Shown here: positions 33,644-44,059 of the stretch, piece by piece | Numbering within the stretch: position 1 is the stretch's first letter | Layout: each line of letters begins with the position of its first letter | NCBI RefSeq assembly: GCF_000317515.1 | Contig: NC_019738.1 | Span: 6,350,001 to 6,414,000 of the forward strand | From: Allocoleopsis franciscana PCC 7113 | GTDB lineage: Bacteria; Cyanobacteriota; Cyanobacteriia; Cyanobacteriales; Coleofasciculaceae | Direction of reading: 5' to 3' | Length of the DNA: 64,000 nt | Notes under the pieces: model-generated | Told to the model about the DNA's origin: nothing | The model's input: the letters and a program-made list of their open reading frames with translations, nothing else | Database searches by the model: none | Made by a program: the position numbers and the translations under genes

Positions 33644-36139
33644 ATGCAAGTTACCCCCGATATTGCCCCAACAACACCAACGTCATCGGTAGAGACGATC
33701 GCTCTGGACGTTACAGGCATGAGATGTGCAGGCTGTGTCAGTGTTGTGGAACGTCAACTGAGCCAGCATCCCGGCGTTGTTTCCGCCCGTGTCAATTTGG
33801 TTACTGAGGTGGCAGTAGTCGAATGCGAAACGGGTACCGTTGATCCAGCCTCAATCGCAGAACAGTTAACGGCTAAAGGTTTTCCCTCTCAACCCCGCGC
33901 TCAAGCCGGCAGGATGCCTGCGACTCCCGACACCCGAACCCCTGCCGAGAGACATGCACAAGAAGCGAGAGAGCAAGTTCGTCGATTAGCGATCGCCGCC
34001 GTCCTAATCTTCCTCTCCCTGATCGGGCATATCGGTCATTGGATGGATGCGCCGATGCTGCCGGTGTTGAGTAATATCTGGTTCCACTGGGGACTGGCAA
34101 CTCTGGCGTTACTAGGGCCAGGGCGTCCCATTATCATTGATGGCTGGAAGGGTTTATGGCATCAAGCCCCGAACATGAACACATTAGTAGGGTTGGGGGC
34201 ACTCACCGCTTACACGGCAAGTTGTGTCGCCTTATTCTTTCCCCACCTGGGATGGGATTGCTTCTTCGACGAACCGGTGATGATGTTAGGCTTTATCCTC
34301 TTGGGTCGTACTTTAGAGCAACGAGCAAGACGACGTGCCGCCTCGGCGTTTGAATCATTGTTGGCACTCCAGCCGAAGGTAGCGCGTTTAATCGGCAAAT
34401 CGACATCAACGGCTACCTCCCCTGGCAAGGGTAAGGGAGAAATTGAACAACTAGGAATCGAAATTCCCGTTGAGCAAGTCCGGGTGGGAGAGTGGTTGCG
34501 CGTGTTGCCTGGGGAAAAAATACCCGTAGACGGCGAGGTAATGGCGGGTCAGTCTTTGGTGGATGAGTCGATGCTGACAGGGGAACCGATCCCGGTGTTA
34601 AAGCAACCCGGAGACCCGATAACGGCAGGTACATTGAACCAATCCGGTGCGATCGCACTTCAGGCCACTCGCACGGGTGAAGAAACTACCCTAGCGCAGA
34701 TTGTTGCCCTCGTTGAAGAAGCTCAAACCCGTAAGGCACCGGTACAGAAACTCGCCGATACCGTAGCCGGCTATTTTACCTATGGCGTGTTAGCGATCGC
34801 ATCCCTAACCTTCTTGTTTTGGTACCTTGCTGGCACGAAAATCTGGCCTCATGTCTTATCCCCAATGGCGGACATGATGGGACACGGCATGGCTCAACCG
34901 ACCTCAACCTCTCCTTTACTGTTGAGTTTGAAACTGGCGATCACCGTTTTAGTGATTGCTTGTCCCTGTGCCCTAGGACTGGCGACACCCACCGCAATTT
35001 TAGTCGGGACGACGCTGGGTGCAGAACGGGGCATTTTAATCAAAGGCGGCGACATTTTAGAGCGTGCCCATCAGCTAGATACGATCGTGTTTGATAAGAC
35101 AGGCACCCTCACCACGGGTCAACCCACGGTGACGGATTGCCTCCCCTGGCTGGAATCCGGGTTGTTTGAGGGTAACGAATCCCATCGTAACGGTCATGGG
35201 GACACCCTTTTGACTCAAGCTTCAGCAACAAAACTACTGCAATGGGCAGCCGCTGCCGAAACAGGTACCTCTCATCCCCTCGCATCAGCCATTCGGACTA
35301 CGGCGCACCAGCAAGAACTACCGATGTTAGAGGCTCAAGATTTTTACACCGAACCCGGTTTAGGGATATCGGCAATGGTGGAAAATCGACGGGTATGGCT
35401 GGGGAATGCGGACTGGCTCGCTCAGCAAGGTATTAAGATGAGTGACACGGTTAATCAACAGGTTCGAGTCTTAGCGGATGCAGGTAAAACGGTGGTTTAC
35501 GTCGCCGTTGATGGGGTTCTGGCTGGAGTACTGGCTGCCCGTGATGTGCTTAGACCCGATGCCAAGGAAACCGTCGAACGCCTCAAAGCCCTGGGATTTC
35601 GAGTGATGTTAATGACCGGCGACCAGCTTGACTCAGCCAGAGCGATCGCACAACAACTCTTAATCCACCCTGATCATGTGCTGGCTGGGGTTCGTCCGAA
35701 TGGTAAAGCGGCTGCAATTCAGACCCTGCAATCCGAGGGACGCCGTGTCGCCATGGTGGGAGATGGTATTAATGATGGCCCCGCTTTAGCTCAAGCCGAT
35801 GTTGGCATTTCCTTACATGTCGGCACGGATGTAGCAAGAGAAACAGCAGGGATTATTTTAATGCGTGTCAGTGCCACCCGTCCCCAAGATGTTCGATTGC
35901 TGGATGTGGTGGAGTCCATTGAGTTGGCACGGACAACCTTTAACAAGATTCGGCAAAATTTATTTTGGGCGTTTGGCTACAATACCCTCGGCATCCCCGC
36001 AGCCTGTGGTGTGCTGCTTCCTGGATTCGGAATTGCCCTGAGTCCTGCGTCGGCGGGTGCTTTCATGGCGTTTAGCTCAGTGAGTGTGGTGACGAATTCG
36101 CTCTTACTGCGTCGCGCCTTCAAAGCCAAATCAAACTGA
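33644..36139 (+). CDS. Copper-type heavy-metal P1B ATPase (CtaA/PacS class)
   Basis: A heavy-metal-translocating P-type ATPase of 831 residues from the ATG at 33644; the open frame to 33557 adds residues before the metal-binding domain that show no conservation. An N-terminal HMA domain has GMRCAGC, and membrane helix 6 carries CPC ([14 protein letters not shown]), which with the HMA motif points to Cu(I). The phosphorylation site is [12 protein letters not shown], the nucleotide-binding His-Pro is in GTSHPLA, and the hinge is [13 protein letters not shown]. In cyanobacteria CtaA imports copper across the plasma membrane and PacS moves it into thylakoids; which one this is cannot be decided here. 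Confidence 0.92.
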   Translation: MQVTPDIAPTTPTSSVETIALDVTGMRCAGCVSVVERQLSQHPGVVSARVNLVTEVAVVECETGTVDPASIAEQLTAKGFPSQPRAQAGRMPATPDTRTPAERHAQEAREQVRRLAIAAVLIFLSLIGHIGHWMDAPMLPVLSNIWFHWGLATLALLGPGRPIIIDGWKGLWHQAPNMNTLVGLGALTAYTASCVALFFPHLGWDCFFDEPVMMLGFILLGRTLEQRARRRAASAFESLLALQPKVARLIGKSTSTATSPGKGKGEIEQLGIEIPVEQVRVGEWLRVLPGEKIPVDGEVMAGQSLVDESMLTGEPIPVLKQPGDPITAGTLNQSGAIALQATRTGEETTLAQIVALVEEAQTRKAPVQKLADTVAGYFTYGVLAIASLTFLFWYLAGTKIWPHVLSPMADMMGHGMAQPTSTSPLLLSLKLAITVLVIACPCALGLATPTAILVGTTLGAERGILIKGGDILERAHQLDTIVFDKTGTLTTGQPTVTDCLPWLESGLFEGNESHRNGHGDTLLTQASATKLLQWAAAAETGTSHPLASAIRTTAHQQELPMLEAQDFYTEPGLGISAMVENRRVWLGNADWLAQQGIKMSDTVNQQVRVLADAGKTVVYVAVDGVLAGVLAARDVLRPDAKETVERLKALGFRVMLMTGDQLDSARAIAQQLLIHPDHVLAGVRPNGKAAAIQTLQSEGRRVAMVGDGINDGPALAQADVGISLHVGTDVARETAGIILMRVSATRPQDVRLLDVVESIELARTTFNKIRQNLFWAFGYNTLGIPAACGVLLPGFGIALSPASAGAFMAFSSVSVVTNSLLLRRAFKAKSN

Positions 36140-36465
36140 GGACTCAGCCATCCATAACCTTGGGCTATTGATGAGGAGCTGTAGCGTAGCTTATTATGCC
36201 ACAATAGAAAATGGACAATTCTCAAAACCTGGCACGAATCAGGGCAATCAGAGCGTTTTGACCCTCTTCGCCATTCAGGAAAGTTTTAACAGTGGAGTTT
36301 TGCCGCTCAGTTCCATGAGTGCTTATGATGATTGAGGGAATACCACATTGAGAGCCTGCAATCCCAATCTCCCAAAAGTCAAGGATAGCTGGTTAAGAGA
36401 TGTGTCAGTGTGAGTAAACCACAGCTTTTTCCCCAACCAACTGCACTCTTTATCACAAATTTTCA
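36140..36465. other. Intergenic region
   Basis: 326 bases between the P-type ATPase and the FHA gene, both on the plus strand. I see no ORF, repeat or convincing terminator. Confidence 0.3.
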
Positions 36466-36909
36466 ATGGCTGGACAACAAAAACACCACCATTTATTGAT
36501 TATTGAAGACGACAAGGGGCGCAAAGAATTTCCCTTGGAAGAGGCAGTCTATTCCATCGGCAGAGACCCCAAGTGTGAAATCCGCCTCTTCTCCCAATTT
36601 GTCTCTCGCCGACACGCTACGTTAGTCCGAAGACAACGAGAGGATGGTAGCCCCTATTACCGGATTGTCGATGGCAATCTTAAAGGTAAGCCAAGTGCCA
36701 ATGGACTGTTAATTAATGGTCGCAAACTTCCAGCCCACGATCTCGAAGATGAGGATGAAGTGGTTTTCGGTCCACAAGTGAGTGCCAAATATTACTTACT
36801 GAAAAGAAACGATCCCAATCCAACTGGGCCGCCCGATGAGTTTGACATTACCCTGATTAGTCCGGGCATGATGATTGGGGACCCAGAAGAAATAAGTTCT
36901 TGGGAGTAA
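36466..36909 (+). CDS. FHA-domain protein
   Basis: A 147-residue protein consisting mainly of one forkhead-associated domain (about 12-110). Phosphothreonine-binding marks are YSIGRDPKCEIRL (Gly-Arg), QFVSRRHATLVRR (Ser-Arg-x-x-His), and GLLINGRKLPAHDLEDEDEVVFG (Asn-Gly). A short acidic tail follows. FHA proteins bind pThr peptides in Ser/Thr kinase signalling, which is abundant in cyanobacteria; no kinase gene is adjacent. Cytosolic. The binding partner is unknown. Confidence 0.88.
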   Translation: MAGQQKHHHLLIIEDDKGRKEFPLEEAVYSIGRDPKCEIRLFSQFVSRRHATLVRRQREDGSPYYRIVDGNLKGKPSANGLLINGRKLPAHDLEDEDEVVFGPQVSAKYYLLKRNDPNPTGPPDEFDITLISPGMMIGDPEEISSWE

Positions 36910-36944
36910 GTAGACCGTTGATAGGTTGACAAAACAGTTAGGAA

Positions 36945-37292
36945 TTATCCGGCAATAGTTTCCACGAGTTGCCAATAGCGATTTTCCGCCACAGCTTCTT
37001 GCACCATATTGAACATTTGGTGGCAGTGATTATCAACTTGGAGAGGCAACTCTTCGTTTTTGATCACAAAATTCATCCGCACTTCTTGGGAGGTGGCGGT
37101 TGATTTGTCAATCAACACTTCCACCGTTACCAACTTAGCAAAAGAGACACGGCCAGGAAATTCCCGTGCCATGATGTAGTCTCCAGTGTCATAAATAATG
37201 TCGAAATTGCACGATTGCAGCAACTCAATCAGTGATGACTGGAGATACTCGAAGGAAATTGCAACAGTAAACGAACAAGTGTAGCGAGCCAT
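36945..37292 (-). CDS. Conserved hypothetical protein
   Basis: A 115-residue protein without signal or membrane segments. It alternates strands and helices (MARYTCSFTVAISFEYLQSS, then FDIIYDTGDYIMAREFPG), giving an alpha/beta look, and has a C-terminal VDNHCHQMFNMVQEAVAENRYW segment. I do not recognise the family. It converges on the FHA gene with a 35-base gap and diverges from tmk. Coding potential looks genuine, because the frame is intact with cyanobacterial codon use. Confidence 0.65.
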   Translation of the reverse strand: MARYTCSFTVAISFEYLQSSLIELLQSCNFDIIYDTGDYIMAREFPGRVSFAKLVTVEVLIDKSTATSQEVRMNFVIKNEELPLQVDNHCHQMFNMVQEAVAENRYWQLVETIAG

Positions 37293-37541
37293 ATATAACC
37301 CTGGGCGTCAGATAGCTAGACCCTCTTATCATATCGAACCTATGTAAAAGCTCATGATAGGAGTGTCAAATGAAAAGCCGATGCTCCACTATGATCAGCT
37401 ACCAACATATTAAGGGTTCATCCGGATCAAAAGAATCAAAAAATTGTATCCTACAAGTGTCATGAGGTTACGGCAACCTTAAACAAAGGTAAAAAAAGAC
37501 TCAGTGGTGATAACAAAGCAGGGCTAAGCCCAAATTGAGTG

Positions 37542-38228
37542 ATGCGTGGGAAGTTAATTGTATTTGAGGGAGTGGAGGGGAGTGGCAAAACAACCCAACT
37601 CCAAAGATGTTCACAATGGCTGGAAGCGATTGGTTTAGCAGAACGTTTTGGGGAGGGTGAAAAAATTCCGCCGGTTGTCGTTACCAGAGAACCGGGTGGA
37701 ACACCATTGGGTTTAGAGCTACGTCAACTATTATTAGATGCAGGGACGAACCCTACACGGCAATCGATTGAAGACCGGGCAGAATTGTTGATGTACGCCG
37801 CAGACCGTGCTCAACATGTTGAGGAATTGCTCAATCCTCAGTTAAAATTAGGCGCGATTATTTTGTGCGATCGCTACACGGATTCTACAGTGGCTTACCA
37901 AGGTTACGGACGCGGTCTTGACCTAACCTTAATCGAGCAATTGAACCAAATTGCAACCGGCGGATTGGCAAGTGACTTGACCCTCTGGCTGGATATTGAT
38001 GCTGAAATCGGGTTAAAACGAGCTAGATTGCGGGGCAGTGCCGACCGCATGGAGCAAGCCGACTTAGCCTTTCACCAACGGGTACAGCAGGGATTTGCCC
38101 AATTAGCAGCATCCTATCCCCAACGAATTGTCAGGATTGATGCGAGTCGGAGTGAGGACGAGGTGCATTCGGCGATTCAACAGATATTGCGTCAACGGTT
38201 GAGAGAATGGGTAATGGGTAATGGGTGA
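37542..38228 (+). CDS. tmk: Thymidylate kinase
   Basis: A 228-residue dTMP kinase starting at the ATG at 37542 (MRGKLIVFEGVEGSGKTTQ); a GTG three bases earlier is ignored. The P-loop is GVEGSGKT, the DRX motif appears as CDRYTDSTVAYQG, and TREPGGTPLG binds the substrate. It phosphorylates dTMP to dTDP in the cytosol for DNA synthesis. holB follows after about 95 bases, the common tmk-holB order in bacteria. Confidence 0.96.
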   Translation: MRGKLIVFEGVEGSGKTTQLQRCSQWLEAIGLAERFGEGEKIPPVVVTREPGGTPLGLELRQLLLDAGTNPTRQSIEDRAELLMYAADRAQHVEELLNPQLKLGAIILCDRYTDSTVAYQGYGRGLDLTLIEQLNQIATGGLASDLTLWLDIDAEIGLKRARLRGSADRMEQADLAFHQRVQQGFAQLAASYPQRIVRIDASRSEDEVHSAIQQILRQRLREWVMGNG

Positions 38229-38323
38229 TGGTTTAAAGGTTGTTAAGTTAAACGTTGTGCCTCTAAACTTCGACCTACCCCTGCGGGGAACGCTACGCGA
38301 ACAGCCTTCAACTGTGTGAGCCA

Positions 38324-39295
38324 ATGATTCATCATCAACCCGTCGTCTCAGAGGCTTTCTCCACCCTCTTAGGGCAAGAGCAAGCGATCGCATTATTGCA
38401 GGGAGCGATCGCCACGAATCGCATGGCTCCAGCTTATCTGTTTGCTGGCCCTCCTGGCGTGGGACGGAGTATGGCAGCCAAGTCATTCATAGAACTCTTT
38501 TTTTGTCAAGCCCTCCCCCCGGAAAAGCAACCATTAGTACAAAAACGCCTGCGGCAAGGCAACCATCCCGATGTGTTTTGGGTGGAGCCAACTTATCTCC
38601 ATAACGGTATTCGCTTGTCGCGTCAGGAGGCCGCAGAAAAAGGTCTTCAGCGCAAGGCACCGCCGCAAATTCGTCTGGAACAAATCCGAGAAATAGCCCA
38701 ATTTCTCAGTCGTTCAGCGCTGGAAGCCTCGCGCAAGATGGTCGTGATTGATCAAGCAGAAACTATGGCAGAGGCCGCTGCTAATGGCTTGCTCAAGACA
38801 CTGGAAGAACCAGGACAAGGCACATTGATTTTAATTGCCCCCAGCGCGGAGTCATTGTTGCCAACCCTCGTCTCTCGATGTCAGCGGATTCCGTTTTATC
38901 GACTAGCGCAGTCCCAGATGGAACAAGTATTACGGCAAACGGGACATGAGGCTATTCTCAATGAGCCATCCATTTTAGCGATCGCTCAAGGAAGTCCAGG
39001 GGACGCGATCGCCTCCTTCTCTCAACTCCAATCAATCCCCGAACCCTTGCTAGAAGCCGTCAAAAAGCGACCCAAATCAACCCGCCATGCACTAGAACTC
39101 GCCAAGACAATTGCCCAATCCCTCGATACCGAAGCACAACTGTGGTTAGTGACGTATTTACAGCACTGTTACTGGCAATCCCAGCATCAACCCGCCATGA
39201 TCCAACAACTAGAACAAGCTCGAAAATACATCCTCAGCTACGTTCAGCCGCGATTAGTCTGGGAAGTAACCTTATTGGAATTGATTAAAAACTAA
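38324..39295 (+). CDS. holB: DNA polymerase III delta' subunit
   Basis: A 323-residue clamp-loader subunit. The AAA+ part begins FSTLLGQEQAIALLQGAI, with a modified Walker A GPPGVGRSMAAK in which the P-loop Lys position is occupied by Arg, as in non-hydrolysing delta' subunits. It has VVIDQAETMAEAAANGLLKTLEEP (Walker B region) and the SRC motif in LVSRCQRI. The C-terminal helices resemble the collar domain. Delta' acts as the stator of the clamp loader. It follows tmk on the same strand. Confidence 0.93.
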   Translation: MIHHQPVVSEAFSTLLGQEQAIALLQGAIATNRMAPAYLFAGPPGVGRSMAAKSFIELFFCQALPPEKQPLVQKRLRQGNHPDVFWVEPTYLHNGIRLSRQEAAEKGLQRKAPPQIRLEQIREIAQFLSRSALEASRKMVVIDQAETMAEAAANGLLKTLEEPGQGTLILIAPSAESLLPTLVSRCQRIPFYRLAQSQMEQVLRQTGHEAILNEPSILAIAQGSPGDAIASFSQLQSIPEPLLEAVKKRPKSTRHALELAKTIAQSLDTEAQLWLVTYLQHCYWQSQHQPAMIQQLEQARKYILSYVQPRLVWEVTLLELIKN

Positions 39296-39439
39296 AGTAA
39301 AAGCACAACAATAGCATCTTTGTATAAAACCGCTTCACTAGGATACGAGCGATTGGCTCTGTAATACATTCACTCGAAGAAGCATCCAATGTTGTTAATA
39401 CATGGGATGCTTCGGTTATAAACTTTGAGGCTAGCTCGA

Positions 39440-39559
39440 CTAGTGCATCCCGGCAAAAGTTTCTGACCACCTCTGTGCAAGCAGGGGAGCGGGGGAGCAG
39501 GGGAGCAGGGGAGCAGGGGAGATTTTAGCTGGTCAGTTATTTCTGCCACCCTGGTCTAG
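39440..39559. mobile_element. MITE-like element, CTAGTGCA family, copy 1
   Basis: Begins CTAGTGCATCCCGGCAAAAG and ends TTATTTCTGCCACCCTGGTCTAG, imperfect inverted termini. The interior contains tandem GGGGAGCA units (39483-39520). Apart from the number of units and the extreme right end, it is nearly identical to the copy at 47797-47899. It ends 7 bases before the cysC stop codon on the minus strand. Confidence 0.78.
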
Positions 39560-39565
39560 GATGTT

Positions 39566-40123
39566 TTAAACTGCCATAGTTGCAAGCTGTCTCATAGAAA
39601 TGTAGTTGTATCGTTCTAGCTCAGCGATCACCTTGCCAACGCTTTCTTCAATGCTTTCCTTTGCCGTGTAACAGATCACTTCCGGATTGAGAGGTTCTTC
39701 ATAAGGGTCATCAATGCCAGTAAAATTCTTAATCTCGCCCGATCGCGCTAATGCATACAGACCCTTAACATCGCGAGATTCACAAACCTCTAAGGGTGCA
39801 TTCACATACACTTCCATAAAGCTCTGTGTCATCTCCCGAATCTCATTGCGGATGGCGCGGTAGGGACTAATGGCAGCCGTGATCGCCACGACGCCATTAC
39901 GGCTGAGCAGGTTGGCCACAAAGCCAATCCGACGAACGTTGATATCGCGATCCTGCTTACTAAAAGTCAAACCTTTAGATAGGTTGGTACGCACAATATC
40001 ACCATCGAGCATTTCAACTTTGCAATGACGGGCTTTAAGCTCATGTTCAACGGCTTTGGCAATGGTAGTTTTGCCTGAGCCACTCAGACCTGTAAACCAC
40101 AATGTGACTCCTTGATGCTGCAT
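39566..40123 (-). CDS. cysC: Adenylyl-sulfate kinase
   Basis: A 185-residue APS kinase. The P-loop is GLSGSGKTT (residues 12-20). Further marks are MLDGDIVRTNLSKGLTFSKQDRD-type substrate binding, VAITAAISPYRAIRNEIR, and KGLYALARSGEIKNFTGIDDPYE, the lid region. It phosphorylates adenylyl sulfate to PAPS, the donor for sulfate assimilation and for sulfotransferases. AGGAG lies upstream of the ATG. A sulfotransferase gene is located just upstream on the same strand (gap of about 190 bases), so the PAPS made here may be used for sulfation. A MITE-like repeat abuts its 3' end. Confidence 0.95.
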   Translation of the reverse strand: MQHQGVTLWFTGLSGSGKTTIAKAVEHELKARHCKVEMLDGDIVRTNLSKGLTFSKQDRDINVRRIGFVANLLSRNGVVAITAAISPYRAIRNEIREMTQSFMEVYVNAPLEVCESRDVKGLYALARSGEIKNFTGIDDPYEEPLNPEVICYTAKESIEESVGKVIAELERYNYISMRQLATMAV

Positions 40124-40315
40124 AATTCATTAGCTCCTGGAATGTTAATTAAGCAATGTTACTGTTAGCTTTGAATCGGCTCAATGCTACAACCAAAATT
40201 TCAGCAAGTTCTGGTTGAATAAACAAACTATTTTTGGGGAACTTTATGAAGACACTTGAGAAAAAGGACAACACTACCCTAAACTTCTGTCATTCAACTA
40301 GCAGTAGAACTCTAA

Positions 40316-41410
40316 TCAAGCCATCTGATGAACGTTCTTGATATTTTTTAATTCCTCAGGCTTGTCTTGCAATAACCGTGCTTTCAGCATATTAAGATAA
40401 GTAGCCCTAAACTTCCTTAGCTGATAATCCTGTGGCGCATTTTCTCTCAGCTCTATCCATGCCCGTTGTTTTTTTACTTCGCTCCGCGCTTGAAGGTTTT
40501 CGCTCATTTCCTCCGTAATCTTCGCTTTGGCAGGCGTCATTTTTTCATAGCCGTAGTAATCCATGTAATCTCCAGCAATTGTCTCAATAATTTCAATATC
40601 ATCCATACTCATGGACTTTTTGAACTTATCGATATAAGCCGGAATCGGCGGGCTGGAGTTGGTTTGCCATAGAGCTGACAAAACAGAAATATTTTTGGCT
40701 TCCTGAGAAGCGGAAACATCAAGCATTGAGTTTAAGAACTCTATGCCAAAAAATTGGCAAATTTTACGCAGAACCGCTTCCTGATTAACCAAGAAATCCT
40801 CGTATCTGATGGTTAAAACTTTATCGGGATATTTTTGAGCCAGATCCTTAGCCGCATCTTGGGCTTTCACCCAGGTTAGGGTGTTCAGCAGTGTATCAAA
40901 ATCATGAATGATGGCGCGATTAATGCTATTAACCTGAGCACGCGGGTCGCGAACCACATGCAAAAATAACAGGTCATCGAATAAGGAAATTAACTCCTCA
41001 GCATAATGGACATTATCAAGAGACTTATCCATTACCACCTTAGCGTTATGTTTTTGTCCAGCCTGAAACAACATCTCCCAGGCAATAGAATGGACACTGC
41101 GCGGACGATTTTTGACAGCCTCGAAAACAGAAATTGGGTCTAAGGCTACATTATCCCACTTGACCATCGTGGCATTTTGCAATCCAATAAGGTCGATAAC
41201 TAACTGAAAGTAAGTATAGTCATTGGAAAGGTCTCCATAAAGTTCCACAAGCGGCATAAAGTCAACGATATGCAATGGATAAGGAGAATAAAAATCTGGA
41301 CTGAAGTTCAATCGTAGACGGAGGGCATGACTACCACAACGTCTAATTGGAATCATCAAAATCGGCTTGGGTCGTTGAGCTACCTGATTCGTATTCTGAC
41401 TTGTTGACAT
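40316..41410 (-). CDS. PAPS-dependent sulfotransferase family protein
   Basis: A 364-residue protein. The 5'-phosphosulfate loop is seen as PILMIPIRRCGSHALRLRL near residues 16-34, and the 3'-phosphate-binding part as LFLHVVRDPRAQVNSINR near 150. The conserved TIRYEDFLVNQEAVLRKICQ segment follows. These fit Sulfotransfer_1/3-type enzymes that move sulfate from PAPS to a hydroxyl or sugar. There is no signal peptide, so it is cytosolic. A clear GGAGG precedes the ATG. cysC lies downstream on the same strand, giving a PAPS-making and PAPS-using pair. The acceptor substrate is unknown; a glycan or secondary metabolite are both possible. Confidence 0.85.
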   Translation of the reverse strand: MSTSQNTNQVAQRPKPILMIPIRRCGSHALRLRLNFSPDFYSPYPLHIVDFMPLVELYGDLSNDYTYFQLVIDLIGLQNATMVKWDNVALDPISVFEAVKNRPRSVHSIAWEMLFQAGQKHNAKVVMDKSLDNVHYAEELISLFDDLLFLHVVRDPRAQVNSINRAIIHDFDTLLNTLTWVKAQDAAKDLAQKYPDKVLTIRYEDFLVNQEAVLRKICQFFGIEFLNSMLDVSASQEAKNISVLSALWQTNSSPPIPAYIDKFKKSMSMDDIEIIETIAGDYMDYYGYEKMTPAKAKITEEMSENLQARSEVKKQRAWIELRENAPQDYQLRKFRATYLNMLKARLLQDKPEELKNIKNVHQMA

Positions 41411-41669
41411 GGAAAACCTCCAAACTCTATGACTGAAATTTACTGATTGATTAGCTTCTTTACGCTTAGGATTTGTTGAGAACTATACTAATTTATTTGT
41501 AATTTAAAAAGACCATACTTTTGGTATATATTTTTATTTTTCATCCAACTATATAGATAAGTTTTTGAATTACAAATTCCATAATTACTTCCATACTTAT
41601 GAATAACTATCGACTTATTTAAGTCTTATTAAATCTTTTAAAAACCTGTAAATAAGCAGCAATTCTTAG

Positions 41670-42866
41670 TTAATAAAGTATGAGTCCAGCTACACCAGCT
41701 ACTGGTATAATCAATGCCACTTCTACCCGAAAGTGAAGCAAGGCAAGCAATGCCGCAGAGAGGATAACGACAGAACCCCAGTGCTGAGGCATTGTACTAC
41801 CAACCACCAGGGCAGCCGCAATGATCATGCCAACAATAGCTGGTCTTATCCCTCGCATTACAGCTTGAAATACAATTGAGTTTTTGAGGTAATCTAGAAA
41901 ACGGATACCCATTAACATGAGGAAAGCTGGAGGCAAAAACATGCCGACAGTAGCAGATATAGCACCCAGCAGTCCGGCAACCTTATACCCAATAAAAGCG
42001 GAAGTGATTAAGATTGGGCCTGGTGTAATTTGACTAATGGCAAGACCATCAATAAATTCCTTATTTGTTACCCAAGCTTGGCCATTAACGACTAAATCCT
42101 GGATGATGGGAATAAACACGTAGCCGCTACCGAATAACGTTAAGCTCATGACGGCAAAGGTGGCAAACAAGTTTAGAACTAGTGCGGGCTGCACAGTGAG
42201 TAGCCATATAGCGGGTAGTGACGATACTGACAGCAACTTGCTTGAACCTTGAGGCTCAGCCTGAGACGGCATGACTAGTTTTGGTTTTGAGGGTTCTGGT
42301 GGTGTAGTTTCCGAATTGTGGAACAGTAACCATCCAGTTAAACCAGAGCTTAAAACAATCCCAATAGTGCTGTAAAAACCACCAATTCCTAACAACACGA
42401 TACAGGCGACTAGGCTAATGACAATCTCTGGCACTCCCTTAATCGTTTGCCGACTCATGCTCCAAGCGGCTGAAATAACAATCGCAACCATGGCTGGGGT
42501 AAAGCCCATGAAAAGTCTATCTACCATGGGAATTTGACCCCACTGAAAGTAGGCAACACTCAGCGCTAAAACTAACACAAATGTTGGAAGTAAAGCTCCA
42601 AGCCCACAAACTAAAGCACCTTTGATACCGCGTAAACGATAGCCTACACCAATCACTACATTAAAGGCCATTGGGCCAGGTAGCACAGAGGCTAAGAATA
42701 TGGCATCAAGAATCTCTTGTTCCTCAAGCAAATTATTTCTTTTGACGTAATTCTGAATAACTGCAATGAGTGGCATAAAGCCTCCCCAAGCAGTACTGCT
42801 GATTTTCAAAAATGTCCAGAACAGTACTCTTAAGGAGGAGCTAGAACTCCTCTGATTTGATTTCAT
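41670..42866 (-). CDS. chrA: Chromate transporter (CHR family, ChrA)
   Basis: A 398-residue membrane protein made of two homologous halves, each with about five helices. Family marks are FWTFLKISSTAWGGFMPLIA and LASVLPGPMAFNVVIGVGYRL in the first half, and FGSGYVFIPIIQDLV with ISQITPGPILITSAFIGYKVAG in the second. The paired PGP motifs are typical. CHR proteins export chromate, a sulfate analogue. Its position next to cysC and the sulfotransferase may be coincidental or reflect oxyanion handling. The gap to the sulfotransferase is about 260 bases, so it probably has its own promoter. Confidence 0.92.
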   Translation of the reverse strand: MKSNQRSSSSSLRVLFWTFLKISSTAWGGFMPLIAVIQNYVKRNNLLEEQEILDAIFLASVLPGPMAFNVVIGVGYRLRGIKGALVCGLGALLPTFVLVLALSVAYFQWGQIPMVDRLFMGFTPAMVAIVISAAWSMSRQTIKGVPEIVISLVACIVLLGIGGFYSTIGIVLSSGLTGWLLFHNSETTPPEPSKPKLVMPSQAEPQGSSKLLSVSSLPAIWLLTVQPALVLNLFATFAVMSLTLFGSGYVFIPIIQDLVVNGQAWVTNKEFIDGLAISQITPGPILITSAFIGYKVAGLLGAISATVGMFLPPAFLMLMGIRFLDYLKNSIVFQAVMRGIRPAIVGMIIAAALVVGSTMPQHWGSVVILSAALLALLHFRVEVALIIPVAGVAGLILY

Positions 42867-43495
42867 GGGTAGATGACTCTTGATGCCCCTAATGAATGAA
42901 TTCTTTAGAACTATTGCCCAAGTTTATATACAGCTTTACAGGCGAAAAGTTCGGGCTTTAATTGACAGATAAATTTCTAGTTTTGTATGAAGCCTTTCCC
43001 TCCCAAGGAATTTTTGCCAACTCTACTATAATTTACTGTTGAGGTCAAGTCTCACTGGATTAGGTTACTTTATTTGCGAACTGGAATGTATTTACGTTAG
43101 CAACTTTAGATAGCATACAAGAGAGTAATTAAGCTTTGGTTAATACCTTCTTAAGTGGTCAATGTACCATACGAAAACCTTGTTGATTTGTAGCACAATT
43201 GACCAATTCTGTCTTTACTCACTCTAACCTAATTTAGAGAGTTATTAATCTCCGGTTTTCCGATGTATTTTTAGTATTTTGTTTGGAACTCAAGTGCTCT
43301 GTTAGTCAATGTATGGGAGGACAACTGCAATATCTTGACTAATTGCTTGGTGGTAATGCGGCTCTAGCGGCTCAATCGTTAAGTGTTTGGCTACGCTAAT
43401 TCGTTTTGGCATTGCTCAGGGAAAGCACTCTCTCGTTTGAGCGTAAGGGATTATGCGGACATGATATGACTCGATATAATAAGCAACAAAAACGG
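42867..43495. other. Long intergenic region without recognisable genes
   Basis: 629 bases between chrA and the acetyltransferase gene, both on the minus strand. The only long ORF (43396-43653, minus) runs out of frame through the acetyltransferase end and shows no conservation. The region is AT-rich and holds no strong hairpin that I can see. Confidence 0.35.
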
Positions 43496-44059
43496 CTATA
43501 AATGTCTGATAATCCGACAGGGATTTCCCCCCGCCACAACTCTTTCAGGAATATCTTTGACCACCACACTTCCAGCGGCAATAGTCGTGTGATCTCCAAC
43601 GGTGACTCCCGGACAAATAATCGCCCCGCCTCCAATCCAAACATTGTTACCAATACGAACTGGAGCCGCCAATTCTAAACCCGACAAACGAATTTCAGGG
43701 TCAGTGGGGTGAGTAGCCGTGTAAATCTGAACCGCAGGAGCACACAGTACATTATCCCCAATATGAACTGAACAACAGTCTAAAATTATGCAGCCAAAGT
43801 TCATATAAAACCCCTCACCTGCGTAAATGTTGTAGCCGTAGTCGCAATAGAACGGTGGTTCGATTTCCAGAGTTGACCCTACAGTGCCGAACAACTCTCG
43901 AAGCATTTGGACCCGCTTCTCACTTTCTTGCTCCGTCGTAGCGTTGTATAGGCGAGTCAGACGACGTGCGTTGTGGCGTTCTGCTACCAGTTCAGGGTCG
44001 GTAGAACGATAGAGTTCACCAGCCAGCATTTTTTGTTTTTCCGTTTTATCCATTGCCAT
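43496..44059 (-). CDS. Sugar O-acetyltransferase (Maa/NodL-like, LbH fold)
   Basis: A 187-residue acetyltransferase of the maltose/galactoside O-acetyltransferase group. The N-terminal Mac domain (KQKMLAGELYRSTDPELVAERHNAR) is followed by hexapeptide repeats of the left-handed beta-helix, including YGYNIYAGEGFYMNFGCIIL and ATHPTDPEIR, whose His is the catalytic residue. VWIGGGAIICPGVTVGDHTTI and AGNPCRIIR-type sequence (here GGNPCRIIRHL) close the fold. It transfers acetyl from acetyl-CoA to a sugar hydroxyl; the acceptor is unknown. Single gene. Confidence 0.92.
   Translation of the reverse strand: MAMDKTEKQKMLAGELYRSTDPELVAERHNARRLTRLYNATTEQESEKRVQMLRELFGTVGSTLEIEPPFYCDYGYNIYAGEGFYMNFGCIILDCCSVHIGDNVLCAPAVQIYTATHPTDPEIRLSGLELAAPVRIGNNVWIGGGAIICPGVTVGDHTTIAAGSVVVKDIPERVVAGGNPCRIIRHL

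Noticed and set aside
39483-39520. Tandem GGGGAGCA units considered as a CRISPR or VNTR array
   Set aside because: There are no spacers and the unit is too short; it is the low-complexity interior of a MITE-like element.
43396-43653. 85-codon minus-strand ORF
   Set aside because: It overlaps the acetyltransferase gene out of frame and has no recognisable features.
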